Source: Muribaculaceae bacterium
GTDB lineage: Bacteria > Bacteroidota > Bacteroidia > Bacteroidales > Muribaculaceae
Length of the DNA stretch: 64,000 bases
NCBI GenBank assembly: GCA_022510505.1
Contig: JAFLTL010000005.1
Coordinates: 1-64,000 of the forward strand
Direction of reading: 5' to 3'
Positions 55,221-64,000 of this stretch are shown here, piece after piece. Made by a program: the position numbers and the translations under genes. Every line of letters starts with the position of its first letter. The first letter of the stretch is position 1. A model generated the notes under the pieces. It was not told where the DNA came from. It was given only the letters and a program-made list of their open reading frames with translations, and did no database searches.

Positions 55221-56627
55221 ATGGAATTTTCGGCATCGACCGGTCAATGGAGCCGGTCGATTGTGTTTCTTTTTTCTTTGTCGTTGACCGGTTTAGGACT
55301 GTGGCCGTTTTTATTGGTGACAGCTATGATGATGCTTCACAGTTACTTTAGAGAGCCTCGAGAATTCATTGTTCAATTATTTGTTTTCTCGACCTATTCG
55401 GGATTTATAGGAAGCGACCAGCTGCCGGTAAAATTGAGCGACCTGATGATGATTGCTTCGATCGGACTGCTTCTTTTCGGTAAATTAAATCAAAAGATCA
55501 GACCTCTTTTGGTTGCATTCCTTTTATATGTCGTCGGAGTTTTCCTGTTGGCAATGACGAGCATGGAGTCGATGATGGTGCAGATTAAAATGATGCGTTA
55601 TTATTTCGTTATAATAACGTTTATCATTCCATTATTCTTATTGAGGAGCGACCGTGACGGACTGCTGGGATGCGGACATTATCTGGTAGTATATTCTTTG
55701 GTGATATGCGGATTCTATATAATTGACGGTTTTATCCTGAACGGATTTGTCATGCTTCCCAACACTTATCTGGAAGAAGGAGTGAGCCGGTGGAACAATT
55801 TGTGGGTTGATCCTTTGACAACCTATTTTCCGCGGAAGTATCCCCCGGGCCTTTTTATTTTGATTCCCACAGCTTATTATATATCAAGATGTTTCCGCTT
55901 AAATCTATTTCAGTGGCTCCTTATTATCGGTGCGATGGCAGCCTCGCGAACAATGACTTTCCTGGCTGCTTTTCTTGTGGTTCTCATTTTCTCTATAAGT
56001 GACCGACATAAGATTCGTCGAAATGTTGTAGGACTGAGTGTGGGTTTAGTGATCGTGTATCTTGTAGACTTATGTGGGGGGGGATTCCTTAGATTCTCAT
56101 CGACAGTCAATCAATTTTTCGACTTGAAAGAGGCGGTGGAATCGGGTGATGTTGAAATGATTTCGGAGTTTGGCAGTGGTAGGTTAGCACAGGCACTACC
56201 AAAGATGGAACTTTTGCTGGAGAGAAATCGATTGTGGACGGGTTTCGGATTTATACATCCTTCGGAAAGTTTTCTGACTGAACTGATACTGAAAAATCCG
56301 TTCTATCCCGATCAATCGGTCCATAGTTCGGTTGAGATGCCTGCCGAAGTTGAGATTACTCAGGTTCAGACGGTTTTGAATATCGGTCTTATAGGTCTTC
56401 TGTTACAAATGCTGTTCTACAGTTTCATTGCAGTTTATCTCTATCGTTCTAATATGAAATGGCAGTTCTATTTAGCCGTGTTAATTGGAGTGAGCATATC
56501 AGGTCTAGGTGGATTTATCGGCTTGACAACCGCTTTCACCATGTGGTTAGGACTGGCATTAGGTTTGTCGATGTTGCATGAGAATGATAAAGATGAAGAA
56601 ATATATGTCGAAAGGGTTACAATGTAA
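55221..56627 (+). CDS. Polytopic O-antigen polymerase/ligase-like protein (Wzy-like)
   Basis: About ten to twelve membrane helices are interrupted by one large periplasmic loop (about 300-380), the layout of Wzy/WaaL proteins. FFPRKYPPGLFIL-like residues before a middle helix and SRTMTFLAAFLVVLIF resemble O-antigen ligase-superfamily cores, but sequence conservation in this group is low. The ATG at 55221 is used; a GTG at 55188 directly after the previous stop would add 11 hydrophilic residues. Position between Wzz-like and GT4 genes supports the role. Confidence 0.75.
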   Translation: MEFSASTGQWSRSIVFLFSLSLTGLGLWPFLLVTAMMMLHSYFREPREFIVQLFVFSTYSGFIGSDQLPVKLSDLMMIASIGLLLFGKLNQKIRPLLVAFLLYVVGVFLLAMTSMESMMVQIKMMRYYFVIITFIIPLFLLRSDRDGLLGCGHYLVVYSLVICGFYIIDGFILNGFVMLPNTYLEEGVSRWNNLWVDPLTTYFPRKYPPGLFILIPTAYYISRCFRLNLFQWLLIIGAMAASRTMTFLAAFLVVLIFSISDRHKIRRNVVGLSVGLVIVYLVDLCGGGFLRFSSTVNQFFDLKEAVESGDVEMISEFGSGRLAQALPKMELLLERNRLWTGFGFIHPSESFLTELILKNPFYPDQSVHSSVEMPAEVEITQVQTVLNIGLIGLLLQMLFYSFIAVYLYRSNMKWQFYLAVLIGVSISGLGGFIGLTTAFTMWLGLALGLSMLHENDKDEEIYVERVTM

Positions 56628-56640
56628 CTCGATGTTTTTT

Positions 56641-56648
56641 TAAATTTG
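56641..56648 (+). promoter_or_regulatory. -7 element of the GT4 gene
   Basis: TAAATTTG matches TAnnTTTG 23 bases before the GT4 ATG. It suggests the glycosyltransferase can be transcribed separately from the export genes. Confidence 0.5.
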
Positions 56649-56670
56649 TAGCACTAAAAAAATCCGGAAT

Positions 56671-57873
56671 ATGAAAACTGACCACAAAATTCTATTTTTT
56701 ACTTATAACTTTTCAGGTGCTGAATCAAGAGGTGGAGCCGAGATAAGAGCCTACAGAACGGCTCTGGCACTTAGGACATTAGGTCGTTATAAAATTTTTC
56801 ATGCTTTTAAGAACGGTGATGTTGCCGATACACGTGGCGCCTATGACAAGACGATAAAATTGGAAAGGTCACGTTTTATTCCTGATCTTGCTGACTTTCT
56901 AAAGGAGAACGAAGTTGAAGTCATAATTAACGAGGGGGATTTCTACCGGCATGACAGAATCAGAAAAGCGATTAAGAAATCGGGTCGGAATATAAAAATG
57001 TTGTTTGTCCATCATGTTTCCCCAGGTAGCGAACTTTTGAGTTCTCGTCCGGGAGCGATGGTTCGTGCAATAAGTAACGGGGAGAATGTTGGAGCGAATC
57101 TGGCTCAGCTGGCAATTCATCCTTTGTATTATATGTGGAAACTGTTGGGTTTGAAGAAACTTTATAAAAAGATTTATAAACAAACCGATGGTGTAATACT
57201 CTGGTCAACCAAATATATTCCCGGATACAAAAAAATGGGGGGATTCAGGAAGGATAAGAAATTCTATGTCATTCCGGGTTTCATCCCAGTTTCACGCATG
57301 TCAAATTATCTGAACAAAGAAAACCGTGTGCTTGTACTTTCCAGGCTCGATGAAACCTATAAGAAAATATCGTATGCTCTTAAAATCTGGAAGCGTCTCG
57401 AAAGCGAGGGTCATGCCGATGACTGGACTCTGGATATAGTTGGCGACGGTCCTGATTTGAAACGTTATAAGAAACTAGCAAAGAAACTGGGATTGAAAAA
57501 CGTTGAGTTCCACGGCTGGCAACCACGTGAAAAATTTTTCCAGCAATCATCAATCTACATAATGACCTCCAAGAAAGAAGGAATGGGTTTGTCGTTATTA
57601 GAAGCCATGAGCTACGGTTGTGTACCGGTTGCTTTCCATTCGTTTGCTGCAATTAGCGATGCGATAGATGATAACCAGAACGGTTTCCTGGTAGAGGATT
57701 TCGGGGACACTAAGACTTTTGCAAAGGAAATGGTCAATTTGATGAAAAACCGGCGTCAACGCGAATTTATGTCATCAAGAGCAATGTATAAATCTCAGAC
57801 TTATAACTCGGTGGGTTCGGCAAGAAAATGGGTTGAATTGCTCGACTACATCAGTCCTCAGAGTAATGCCTGA
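56671..57873 (+). CDS. Family 4 glycosyltransferase
   Basis: A 400-residue GT-B enzyme. The N-domain begins FFTYNFSGAESRGGAEIRAYR, with a glycine loop for the acceptor side. The C-domain has VLVLSRLDETYKKISYALKI, WTLDIVGDGPDLKRYKKLA, VEFHGWQPR and the nucleotide-sugar site MTSKKEGMGLSLLEAMSYG. Donor and acceptor cannot be read from sequence. Its last 23 bases overlap the 3' end of the ClC gene on the other strand; no terminator separates them. Confidence 0.9.
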   Translation: MKTDHKILFFTYNFSGAESRGGAEIRAYRTALALRTLGRYKIFHAFKNGDVADTRGAYDKTIKLERSRFIPDLADFLKENEVEVIINEGDFYRHDRIRKAIKKSGRNIKMLFVHHVSPGSELLSSRPGAMVRAISNGENVGANLAQLAIHPLYYMWKLLGLKKLYKKIYKQTDGVILWSTKYIPGYKKMGGFRKDKKFYVIPGFIPVSRMSNYLNKENRVLVLSRLDETYKKISYALKIWKRLESEGHADDWTLDIVGDGPDLKRYKKLAKKLGLKNVEFHGWQPREKFFQQSSIYIMTSKKEGMGLSLLEAMSYGCVPVAFHSFAAISDAIDDNQNGFLVEDFGDTKTFAKEMVNLMKNRRQREFMSSRAMYKSQTYNSVGSARKWVELLDYISPQSNA

Positions 57874-59629
57874 GCACTCGACGGTAGGAGTTGAATATTT
57901 TTGATTTAGAGACGAATCCTACATATTTTCCGTTTTCGTCAACAACGGGTAAGTTCCATGCTGCCGTGTCATCAAACTTTTTCATGACTTCTTCCATGGA
58001 CATTCCCAGTTCTATTCGGGCAGGCGGAATACTCATAAATCTCCTGACAAACATCTTCTTATAAAGATGAGGCCGGAACATGATGTTTCGGATGTCGTCA
58101 AGGAGCACTATTCCTATCAACTCACCATCCTTTCCTACAACAGGGAAAAGGTTTCGAGAGCTTTGGGATATTGTCTGAACCATTTCTCCGAGATTCATGT
58201 TGGGTGTGACAGTCTTGAAGTCGGTTTCTATCACGCTGTTCATCTTGAGAAGTGTCAGCACAGCTTTGTCCTTGTGGTGTGTGAGGAGTTCTCCACGTTG
58301 GGCTAGACGCATTGAGTAGATGCTATAGGGTTCAAACAGTTTGATTGTGCCATAGGCAATAGTAGACACGATCAACAAAGGCAGGAAGAGTTGATAACCA
58401 CCAGTCATTTCTGCCGTAAGGAATATGGCCATTAAGGGTGCGTGCATGACAGCTGACATTACTCCGGCCATACCCATTAATGCGAAATTCTTGACCGATA
58501 GACCAAGCGTGGGTCCAATAGTGTTGAATAGCAACGCGAAAAAGAATCCTGACATACACCCAAGGTAAAGCGATGGTGCGAATGTTCCTCCGATGCCTCC
58601 AGCCCCTGTTGTGGCCGAAGTTGCAAATCCTTTGCTCAGAATTACCATAGCAACAAACAAAAGCAGGAACCATGGCGATGACCTGTCGTTATAGAAAATA
58701 CTTCCGTTGGCAATAGATGTTGGTTGGTTTCCCAACAAGGTGTTGATAGCTGAATAGCCTTCACCATATAGGGGTGGAATGAGGAACACAAGTGCTGCGA
58801 GAATAACTCCTCCGATCAGAGTCTTCTTCCATTGTTGGATTAAGCGATGTCGGAAGAAGTTTTCCATCATGTTGACGGTTCGTGTAAAATAGAGTGAGAC
58901 GATGCCACAAAAAATTCCGAGAAGAATGACATAGGGTATGCGGGATGTACTGAAAGCTTCGCTTTGCAAGAAAAGAAATTCCACGTCGAACCCTGTGAAA
59001 ACATAGGCTACAGTAGCTGCGGTGATAGAAGATATCAGCAGCGGCATCACCGAAACAGTCGTCAAGTCGATCATAAGAACTTCCAGCGTGAAAAGCATCC
59101 CGGCTATTGGTGCTTTGAATATCCCTGCGATTCCTGCTGCTGCACCGCATCCTACCAAAATCATCAGGACTCGGGGTGAAAGTCGGAAGAACTGCCCGAT
59201 ATTGGATCCGATAGCTGCACCGGTGTAAACGATTGGTCCTTCGGCTCCGACCGAACCTCCAAATCCAATAGTTATTGAGCTGGCGACCACCGAAGTGTAC
59301 ATATTATGTGGTTTTAGTCGGCTCTTGTTCTGAGATATACTGTAGAGAACCTTTGTGACGCCGTGGGAAATGTTGTGTTTGACCAAGAAGCGAACATAGA
59401 GGACGGTCAGAAGAATGCCCACTGCGGGTAACACAAGATAGAGATAGTTTCCTTCGTTTATTGTGATGTGGGATGTTACAAGTGTTGAAATTAAATGTAT
59501 TAGCCATTTCAACAACAGTGCCGCAAATCCGCAGATGATTCCAACAATAAGCGCAAGAATCATAACAAGAGTTCGCTCGGGAATGTGTCGTTCGCGCCAA
59601 ATGAGGAACGGAAGGATATAAGAGGCCAT
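57851..59629 (-). CDS. ClC-type chloride channel/antiporter with CBS domains
   Basis: The 592-residue protein has the ClC membrane domain (about 15-440) and a cytoplasmic pair of CBS domains (about 455-590; FPVVGKDGELIGIVLLDDI and LPVVDENGKYVGFVSKSK). GFGGSVGAEGPIVY contains the gating Glu130, usual for H+/Cl- exchangers and gated channels. The position of the GSGIP filter reads SHGVT, as far as I can align it by eye. The ATG shares one base with the tsaC stop (TAATG); the gene ends the minus-strand run. Confidence 0.92.
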   Translation of the reverse strand: MASYILPFLIWRERHIPERTLVMILALIVGIICGFAALLLKWLIHLISTLVTSHITINEGNYLYLVLPAVGILLTVLYVRFLVKHNISHGVTKVLYSISQNKSRLKPHNMYTSVVASSITIGFGGSVGAEGPIVYTGAAIGSNIGQFFRLSPRVLMILVGCGAAAGIAGIFKAPIAGMLFTLEVLMIDLTTVSVMPLLISSITAATVAYVFTGFDVEFLFLQSEAFSTSRIPYVILLGIFCGIVSLYFTRTVNMMENFFRHRLIQQWKKTLIGGVILAALVFLIPPLYGEGYSAINTLLGNQPTSIANGSIFYNDRSSPWFLLLFVAMVILSKGFATSATTGAGGIGGTFAPSLYLGCMSGFFFALLFNTIGPTLGLSVKNFALMGMAGVMSAVMHAPLMAIFLTAEMTGGYQLFLPLLIVSTIAYGTIKLFEPYSIYSMRLAQRGELLTHHKDKAVLTLLKMNSVIETDFKTVTPNMNLGEMVQTISQSSRNLFPVVGKDGELIGIVLLDDIRNIMFRPHLYKKMFVRRFMSIPPARIELGMSMEEVMKKFDDTAAWNLPVVDENGKYVGFVSKSKIFNSYRRVLRHYSED

Positions 59630-60234
59630 TATCTTAAAATTTTAAACAGGCCTCCGGGTCCCAATTTTATAACAGATGAAGGTTCGACATTCCTTGTGTC
59701 GGCTCTTCTCCACATGGCTACATAATCGACAGCATCAAGGATGTCTTTAGATATTTGAGCAAAAGTGGCCGGAGTTGGTTCTCCGCTGATATTCGCCGAT
59801 GTTGAAACAATCGGTCGTTTTATTTTTCGGCAAAGAGACGATGCATAGATTTCCTTGCAAACTCTGATGCCCACACTTCCGTCGGTTCCCAATAAATTGG
59901 GGGCGATAAAGCGAGCATTGTCCAGCACGAGCGTCAGAGGTTTGTCGGCCACTTCAATAAGTTGCCATGCAATCTCAGGAACATCATTAATGTATCGCTC
60001 TATCCAGCTTTCTTCAGGAACGAGGGTTATTAATGCCTTGTTATCACTTCGTTTTTTGATTTCAAAGACCTTTTTGACGGCATCAGGGTTTGTGGCATCG
60101 CATCCTATGCCCCAAACTGTATCGGTGGGATAGAGAATCGTTCCTCCTTTTTCAAGTACATCGGCTGCTTTGGCGATGTCGTCCTTTAAGATATCAATTT
60201 CGGATTGTGGCAATGATTTAAGCGAGGTAATCAT
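59629..60234 (-). CDS. tsaC: L-threonylcarbamoyladenylate synthase (YrdC/Sua5 domain)
   Basis: This enzyme makes threonylcarbamoyl-AMP for the t6A37 modification of tRNAs reading ANN codons. The YrdC fold is seen in GGTILYPTDTVWGIGCDATN, the KRSDNKALI loop that binds nucleotide and STSANISGEPTP. At 201 residues it lacks the Sua5 C-terminal domain. It overlaps the TPR gene by ATGA and the ClC gene by one base. Confidence 0.95.
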   Translation of the reverse strand: MITSLKSLPQSEIDILKDDIAKAADVLEKGGTILYPTDTVWGIGCDATNPDAVKKVFEIKKRSDNKALITLVPEESWIERYINDVPEIAWQLIEVADKPLTLVLDNARFIAPNLLGTDGSVGIRVCKEIYASSLCRKIKRPIVSTSANISGEPTPATFAQISKDILDAVDYVAMWRRADTRNVEPSSVIKLGPGGLFKILR

Positions 60235-62273
60235 TGATTCATTCTTTTGAGCAGATTGTAGGAAGGAAGAATACCGAGTTCACCCGCTTTGGAAAGGTCG
60301 GCCGCTCCTGAGTTTCTGTTTCCGAGCTGCATATAGGCGTATCCTCGATTATAATAGGCTTCTCCGAAGTCGGGTTTGAGTTCAATGGCCTTTGATAAGG
60401 CGCTGATAGCCGAAGTCAAATCACCCTCTTCAAGTAGTATCGTACCTTTATTGTAATAAGCAAATGGCATAGATGGGGACAATTCCGAGACCTTGTCGAG
60501 GTCGGCTAGAATTTCACGGAGCTCAGCCTTGACATTGTTCAATTGCAGTTCATTTGCAGAACTGTTCTCGGATGAATTATGGGGAGACTTCAGCGAATAG
60601 TATTTTGCGACAGCCCTCATAAAATAGGGTAGCGGCCAGTCGGCCGTGAGATTTATGGCCTTCGTGAAATCGGAGATGGCCGAATTATAGTCGCGGGTTG
60701 TCATGAAGTCCATTCCGCGTCCGAAATAGTCAATAGCACGTGGCTGATGAGTTGCAAGATAGGAATTATAGTATTCTATGGATTCGAAATGGTTCTGTGC
60801 AACTTTCTCATCCTCTATGGTCGGAATTCGATTTGTTACCTGAAGCAGATAGCGAAGGGTTCTTGTTCCGTTTATATCATCGGCTTCCTTTATATAATAT
60901 CCCGATTCCTTAAGTTGAGTTGGTGCTCCATAGTAGGAAAGTAGAAAAATCGGTTCGATTTCCACGTTGATATTGCGATCCTGAACTTTCCCTCTTATGC
61001 TCTTGTTATTGTAGTCGCCTGAAAGATTAGTCTCGTTCTCCATTGTCAAAAGTGAGGAGAATCGGTCGGCAACCATCTTTTCTGAATATTCCTCTACTGA
61101 TTTTTCGGTCGTAGTCTCGGAATTTCCTGTATTTTGTTGCTGTTCAGCATTCTCGCGGGCCTCTTTTAGGGCAAGATCGGTTAACTGAACTGCTTTTTTA
61201 TAATCCTTTTCGGCTTCACGAAGATTTCCGCGGTCATTGTTTATTTGGAACCGAGCATAGTAAACTCCGGCGAAGTCGGGGTATTGCTCAATTACCCGAT
61301 TAAGGTCATTGAGTGCTGCATCCCATTGTTTTGTCTCCTTATATAGCATAGCCCTATTGTAGAGGGCACGAACATCGTCGCTGTTAAGTTGTAGAACTCG
61401 TGTGAAATCCTGGATGGCCTTGTCGTTGTCGTTTACTTCGGCTCGGAGAAGTCCGCGGTTAAAGTATCCGATTGCATTCAACGGATCGAGTCCGATTGCA
61501 TAATCATAATCGGCCATTGCTCCGAAGTAATCGTCGAGCATATAACGAAGATAAGCGCGGTTGATGAAATATCCGGCATATCGAGGTTGAAGTTTGACAG
61601 CTTCGTCCATGTCGGCCAATGCCTTTTCATACTGTGGAGGATTGGAATTCATGGCAATATCGGCACGCATCACATAGGCGTTGGTGGCATTCTTGTTAAG
61701 CTGAAGGGCCTTATCGAGGTCGGCATTGGCATTAACCGTGTCTCCTTCCAGAATGTACAGTCGGGCGCGTCCCAAATAAGTTCCGTCGAACTGAGGATAG
61801 TATTTCTGCAGTATCTTGAAAGTTTCATGGGCACCGGCATAGTCCTCGATTTCTTCCTGGGCGAGCGCTTTATTGAAAAGGATACTTCTATTATTTGGCA
61901 AAAGCTTTAATGCCTCGTCATAGTCGGAAATTGCTCCTCGTGGATTTCCCATGTTTTGTCGAGCGACGCCACGCACCTCCCATGCATCTGTGATGAAAGG
62001 ATTTCTTTCAAGAGCAAGAGTAGCATCGTTCTCTGCACCCTTAAAGTCATCGAGGTTGATTTTGGCAATGGAACGATAGAAATAGGGCTGAGCGAGATAA
62101 GGTTTAGCGGCGATAACCTGATTGAAATATTGTATCGAGAGCATATAGTCCTCGAAATACAAGGCATTCTGTCCAACTCTTAAAACCTGTTCGGCATTGA
62201 TTTGAGATCGTACCGGTTGCCAACAGCATAAAAAGATTATTCCTGCAATTAAAAATTTGACGCAGGATCTCAT
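60231..62273 (-). CDS. Exported multi-TPR protein
   Basis: After a signal peptide (MRSCVKFLIAGIIFLCCWQP..RSQ) the 680-residue protein is almost wholly TPR repeats: about nine to ten units from residue 30 to 375 with signatures such as AQPYFYRSIAKINLDDF, a 130-residue insert without repeats (about 390-510; it contains VEIEPIFLLSYYG), then three to four more TPRs to the end. Likely a periplasmic scaffold; no partner is known. The start at 62273 is the ATG of the signal peptide; the frame extends upstream into the FKBP gene without support. Confidence 0.88.
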   Translation of the reverse strand: MRSCVKFLIAGIIFLCCWQPVRSQINAEQVLRVGQNALYFEDYMLSIQYFNQVIAAKPYLAQPYFYRSIAKINLDDFKGAENDATLALERNPFITDAWEVRGVARQNMGNPRGAISDYDEALKLLPNNRSILFNKALAQEEIEDYAGAHETFKILQKYYPQFDGTYLGRARLYILEGDTVNANADLDKALQLNKNATNAYVMRADIAMNSNPPQYEKALADMDEAVKLQPRYAGYFINRAYLRYMLDDYFGAMADYDYAIGLDPLNAIGYFNRGLLRAEVNDNDKAIQDFTRVLQLNSDDVRALYNRAMLYKETKQWDAALNDLNRVIEQYPDFAGVYYARFQINNDRGNLREAEKDYKKAVQLTDLALKEARENAEQQQNTGNSETTTEKSVEEYSEKMVADRFSSLLTMENETNLSGDYNNKSIRGKVQDRNINVEIEPIFLLSYYGAPTQLKESGYYIKEADDINGTRTLRYLLQVTNRIPTIEDEKVAQNHFESIEYYNSYLATHQPRAIDYFGRGMDFMTTRDYNSAISDFTKAINLTADWPLPYFMRAVAKYYSLKSPHNSSENSSANELQLNNVKAELREILADLDKVSELSPSMPFAYYNKGTILLEEGDLTSAISALSKAIELKPDFGEAYYNRGYAYMQLGNRNSGAADLSKAGELGILPSYNLLKRMNQ

Positions 62274-62305
62274 GACTGAAAACGATATTTTAAAAAGAGA
62301 GGTTT

Positions 62306-62845
62306 TTATGGCTTTACTTCGTAATAGGGGATGTCGACCAATTTCATGTTGAATTTCAAGCAACTATAAGGAAGAACGACTCCTGAACCACCCCCGAAAT
62401 AAGCTTCTTCATAAGGAATAAGCACCTCACAGGTGTCACCAACGTGCATGTCGGCCAAGGCAATTTGCCAACCCGAGATGACGTTGGCCGATGTGGTTGT
62501 GAAGATGCTGTCGGGCATTGAATAGGAAGAGTCGAAGACGGTGTCGTTATACAGTCTTCCGATATATTTTACGGCAACTGTGGACGTGAACAACGGTGAC
62601 AGATTCCCTGCGGTCTCGCTGCGATCGTTGAAATAATGTATAAGAACGTAGGCATTGTGGTTCCATGCCGGAACTACACGTTCATAATATAGGGACCCAT
62701 CGGGATTTACGATCAATGCCTGATTCTTGATCCATTCGTTGTTGTCATCCCTCCATTTGGCATATTCCGTCCATGGGTCATTTTCATCGGTAGTACAAGC
62801 AACGAGTATAAATAACAATGAAAGAGAATAGAATAAATTTTTCAT
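62306..62845 (-). CDS. FKBP-type peptidyl-prolyl isomerase lipoprotein
   Basis: Lipobox LVAC (Cys17) is followed by an acidic TTDEND stretch that may direct surface export. The FKBP-like domain (about 85-175) shows VKYIGRLYNDTVFDSS, ISGWQIALADMHVGDTCEVLIP and YEEAYFGGG, corresponding to the family's catalytic pocket, though several aromatic positions differ. The 60 residues between anchor and FKBP domain are conserved-looking (WTEYAKWRDDNNEW) but unnamed. It would assist folding in the periplasm or on the surface. Confidence 0.87.
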   Translation of the reverse strand: MKNLFYSLSLLFILVACTTDENDPWTEYAKWRDDNNEWIKNQALIVNPDGSLYYERVVPAWNHNAYVLIHYFNDRSETAGNLSPLFTSTVAVKYIGRLYNDTVFDSSYSMPDSIFTTTSANVISGWQIALADMHVGDTCEVLIPYEEAYFGGGSGVVLPYSCLKFNMKLVDIPYYEVKP

Positions 62846-62863
62846 TTAATGACTTTAAAGGAA

Positions 62864-63460
62864 TTAGAATTGCACTTTGGGTGCTCTTTGTGCCTCGGCA
62901 TCGGCTGCGAAAGGTTCCTTTTTGTCGAATCCGGTTATTCCGGCAACGACTGAAGCCGGGAAACGACGAATTTTCACGTTGTAGTTTTTAACGGCTTCGT
63001 TGTAGCGTGTTCTTTCGGTTGCTATGCGATTTTCGGTCCCTTCTAGCTGAGTTTGAAGGTTCATGAAATTTTCATTAGCCTTGAGGTCGGGATAGGCTTC
63101 ATGAACAGCATTGACATAAATGCCGAGTGCGCTCTTAAGCTGATCCTGAGCTTTTTGAAATTGAGCTATGTTATTCTGAGGATCGACAACCGCATTGGCT
63201 TCTTCATAGGCTTTGGAGAGTCCGGCACGTGCTTCAGTGACATTCTGGAATGTTGAACTTTCATGGTCGCTGTAACCCTTGACTGTTTGGACAAGATTGG
63301 GGATAAGATCGGAGCGACGCTGATATTGATTCTGGACGTTTGCCCATGTCTGGTCGACTGTTTCTTCTTCGGTTACCATTCCATTGTAGGATGAGAATCC
63401 CCAGATGAGAATGACGATCAGCGCAATGACCAAAACAATGACAGCAGTATTTTTTTTCAT
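62864..63460 (-). CDS. LemA family protein
   Basis: A 198-residue protein with one N-terminal membrane helix (about 5-24) and a helical extracytoplasmic domain. TVDQTWANVQNQYQRRSDLIPNL, split by convention here, is the LemA hallmark, as is RIATERTRYNEAVKNYN. The C-terminus has the usual FPASVVAGITGF. LemA proteins are widespread with no settled function. It lies 15 bases after glyS and 18 before the FKBP gene. Confidence 0.93.
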   Translation of the reverse strand: MKKNTAVIVLVIALIVILIWGFSSYNGMVTEEETVDQTWANVQNQYQRRSDLIPNLVQTVKGYSDHESSTFQNVTEARAGLSKAYEEANAVVDPQNNIAQFQKAQDQLKSALGIYVNAVHEAYPDLKANENFMNLQTQLEGTENRIATERTRYNEAVKNYNVKIRRFPASVVAGITGFDKKEPFAADAEAQRAPKVQF

Positions 63461-63475
63461 TTTTATGAGATGTAT

Positions 63476-64000
63476 TTATCCGAGTTTTCTAAGAAGAGAA
63501 TTTATTGAAACCTTCTGGGAGATAATCCGGTGAAGTTCAGAAGCTGCTACACGAGTTTGTTCCATAGAATCTCTTTCGCGGAGAGTGACAGTTCCGTCCT
63601 CCAGGGTCTGATGGTCGACTGTGATGCAGAAAGGTGTTCCAATTGCATCCTGTCGGCGATATCTTTTTCCGATTGTGTCTTTTTCTTCGTAGTGAGTTGT
63701 GAAATCGAACTTCAGGTCATTGACGATTTCACGGGCAGCCTCGGGGAGACCGTCTTTCTTGACGAGCGGCAGAACGGCACATTTTACCGGAGCGAGTGGA
63801 GCGGGCAGGTGCAGAACTACACGTTTGTCGCCACCCTCGAGTTCCTGTTCCTCATAGCTTGAACACAGAACCGACAGGAACATGCGGTCAACACCAATAG
63901 AGGTTTCTATGACATAGGGGGTGTAGCTTTCGTTGAGTTCAGGATCGAAATATTGAATCTTCTTTCCCGAGAATTTTTCGTGCTGAGAAAGGTCGAAATT
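63476..64000 (-). CDS. glyS: Glycine--tRNA ligase, C-terminal part (partial)
   Basis: The frame is open to the right edge, so only the last 174 residues are seen. They include YTPYVIETSIGVDRMFL, the motif-3 end of the class II catalytic core, and the anticodon-binding domain with VLPLVKKDGLPEAA, DAIGTPFCITVDHQTL and VTLRERDSMEQTRV. This matches the homodimeric (eukaryote/archaeal-like) glycyl-tRNA synthetase. Stretches upstream of the visible part cannot be judged. lemA follows 15 bases after the stop. Confidence 0.95.
   Translation of the reverse strand, partial: NFDLSQHEKFSGKKIQYFDPELNESYTPYVIETSIGVDRMFLSVLCSSYEEQELEGGDKRVVLHLPAPLAPVKCAVLPLVKKDGLPEAAREIVNDLKFDFTTHYEEKDTIGKRYRRQDAIGTPFCITVDHQTLEDGTVTLRERDSMEQTRVAASELHRIISQKVSINSLLRKLG

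Noticed and set aside
52830-57873. Complete capsule biosynthesis locus
   Set aside because: Too few genes: no initiating transferase, flippase or sugar-nucleotide enzymes.
1-64000. tRNA, rRNA, riboswitch, insertion sequence, prophage or defence genes
   Set aside because: I read the gaps and gene products for these and found no convincing case; most gaps are too short to hold them.

Overview
The window reads as ordinary chromosome of a Bacteroidales bacterium, probably close to Muribaculaceae (family placement is inference). Supporting traits are a fused MurF-alanine racemase, a short SigA-type primary sigma factor, a GT3-type glycogen synthase, DUF4923/DUF5106 proteins, many SPII lipoproteins, weak Shine-Dalgarno sites and repeated TAnnTTTG -7 promoter elements. 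I see no phage, transposon, CRISPR array, rRNA or tRNA. Coding density is very high and many genes overlap by 1 to 4 bases.

Layout. 1-102 is the N-terminus of a probable Crp/Fnr regulator, cut by the edge. 209-7318 (minus) is a complete tryptophan operon in the order DUF4923-trpB-E-G-D-C-F-A; an exported DUF4923 protein is its first gene and sits behind the only clear promoter, which is surrounded by small dyads. 7419-19181 (minus) is a nine-gene run clpP-clpX-recQ-ftsE-ispH-nlpC-ompA(PorE-like)-GSCFA-murF/alr, preceded by mutS2 (19261-21729). 21865-26775 (plus) holds a DUF308 membrane protein and a glycogen module (GT3 synthase, GT35 phosphorylase). 26849-27100 is a small zinc-ribbon gene on the minus strand.

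27412-30062 (plus) pairs a secreted protein carrying an extreme Trp/Gly/Pro repeat with an outer-membrane beta-barrel. Then come rpoD and a packed operon DUF5106-mnmA-bfn-nupG-rsmE-tamB (31003-40294). 40589-44649 is a small glycan-degrading patch: a GH53 endo-galactanase lipoprotein, a 77-residue orphan and a GH95 fucosidase/galactosidase. 44656-49298 (minus) is the operon cvfB-(DUF2027+Smr)-EFR1 ferredoxin-U32 protein, which I read as a possible RNA-modification or ribosome-related unit.

49590-57873 (plus) contains a DUF3089 lipoprotein, a three-helix membrane protein, rsmG, an MBL hydrolase, a YcxB-like membrane protein and a minimal polysaccharide set (Wza-like, Wzz-like without kinase, Wzy-like, GT4). 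57851-64000 (minus) is glyS(partial)-lemA-FKBP lipoprotein-TPR protein-tsaC-ClC channel.

Most of this is conserved core content. The observations I rate highest are the U32/EFR1 coupling with two cysteine clusters, the DUF4923-led trp operon with its dyad-rich promoter, an orphan terminator-like hairpin at 27271-27309, and the Trp-repeat secreted protein. I do not claim a proven new system.
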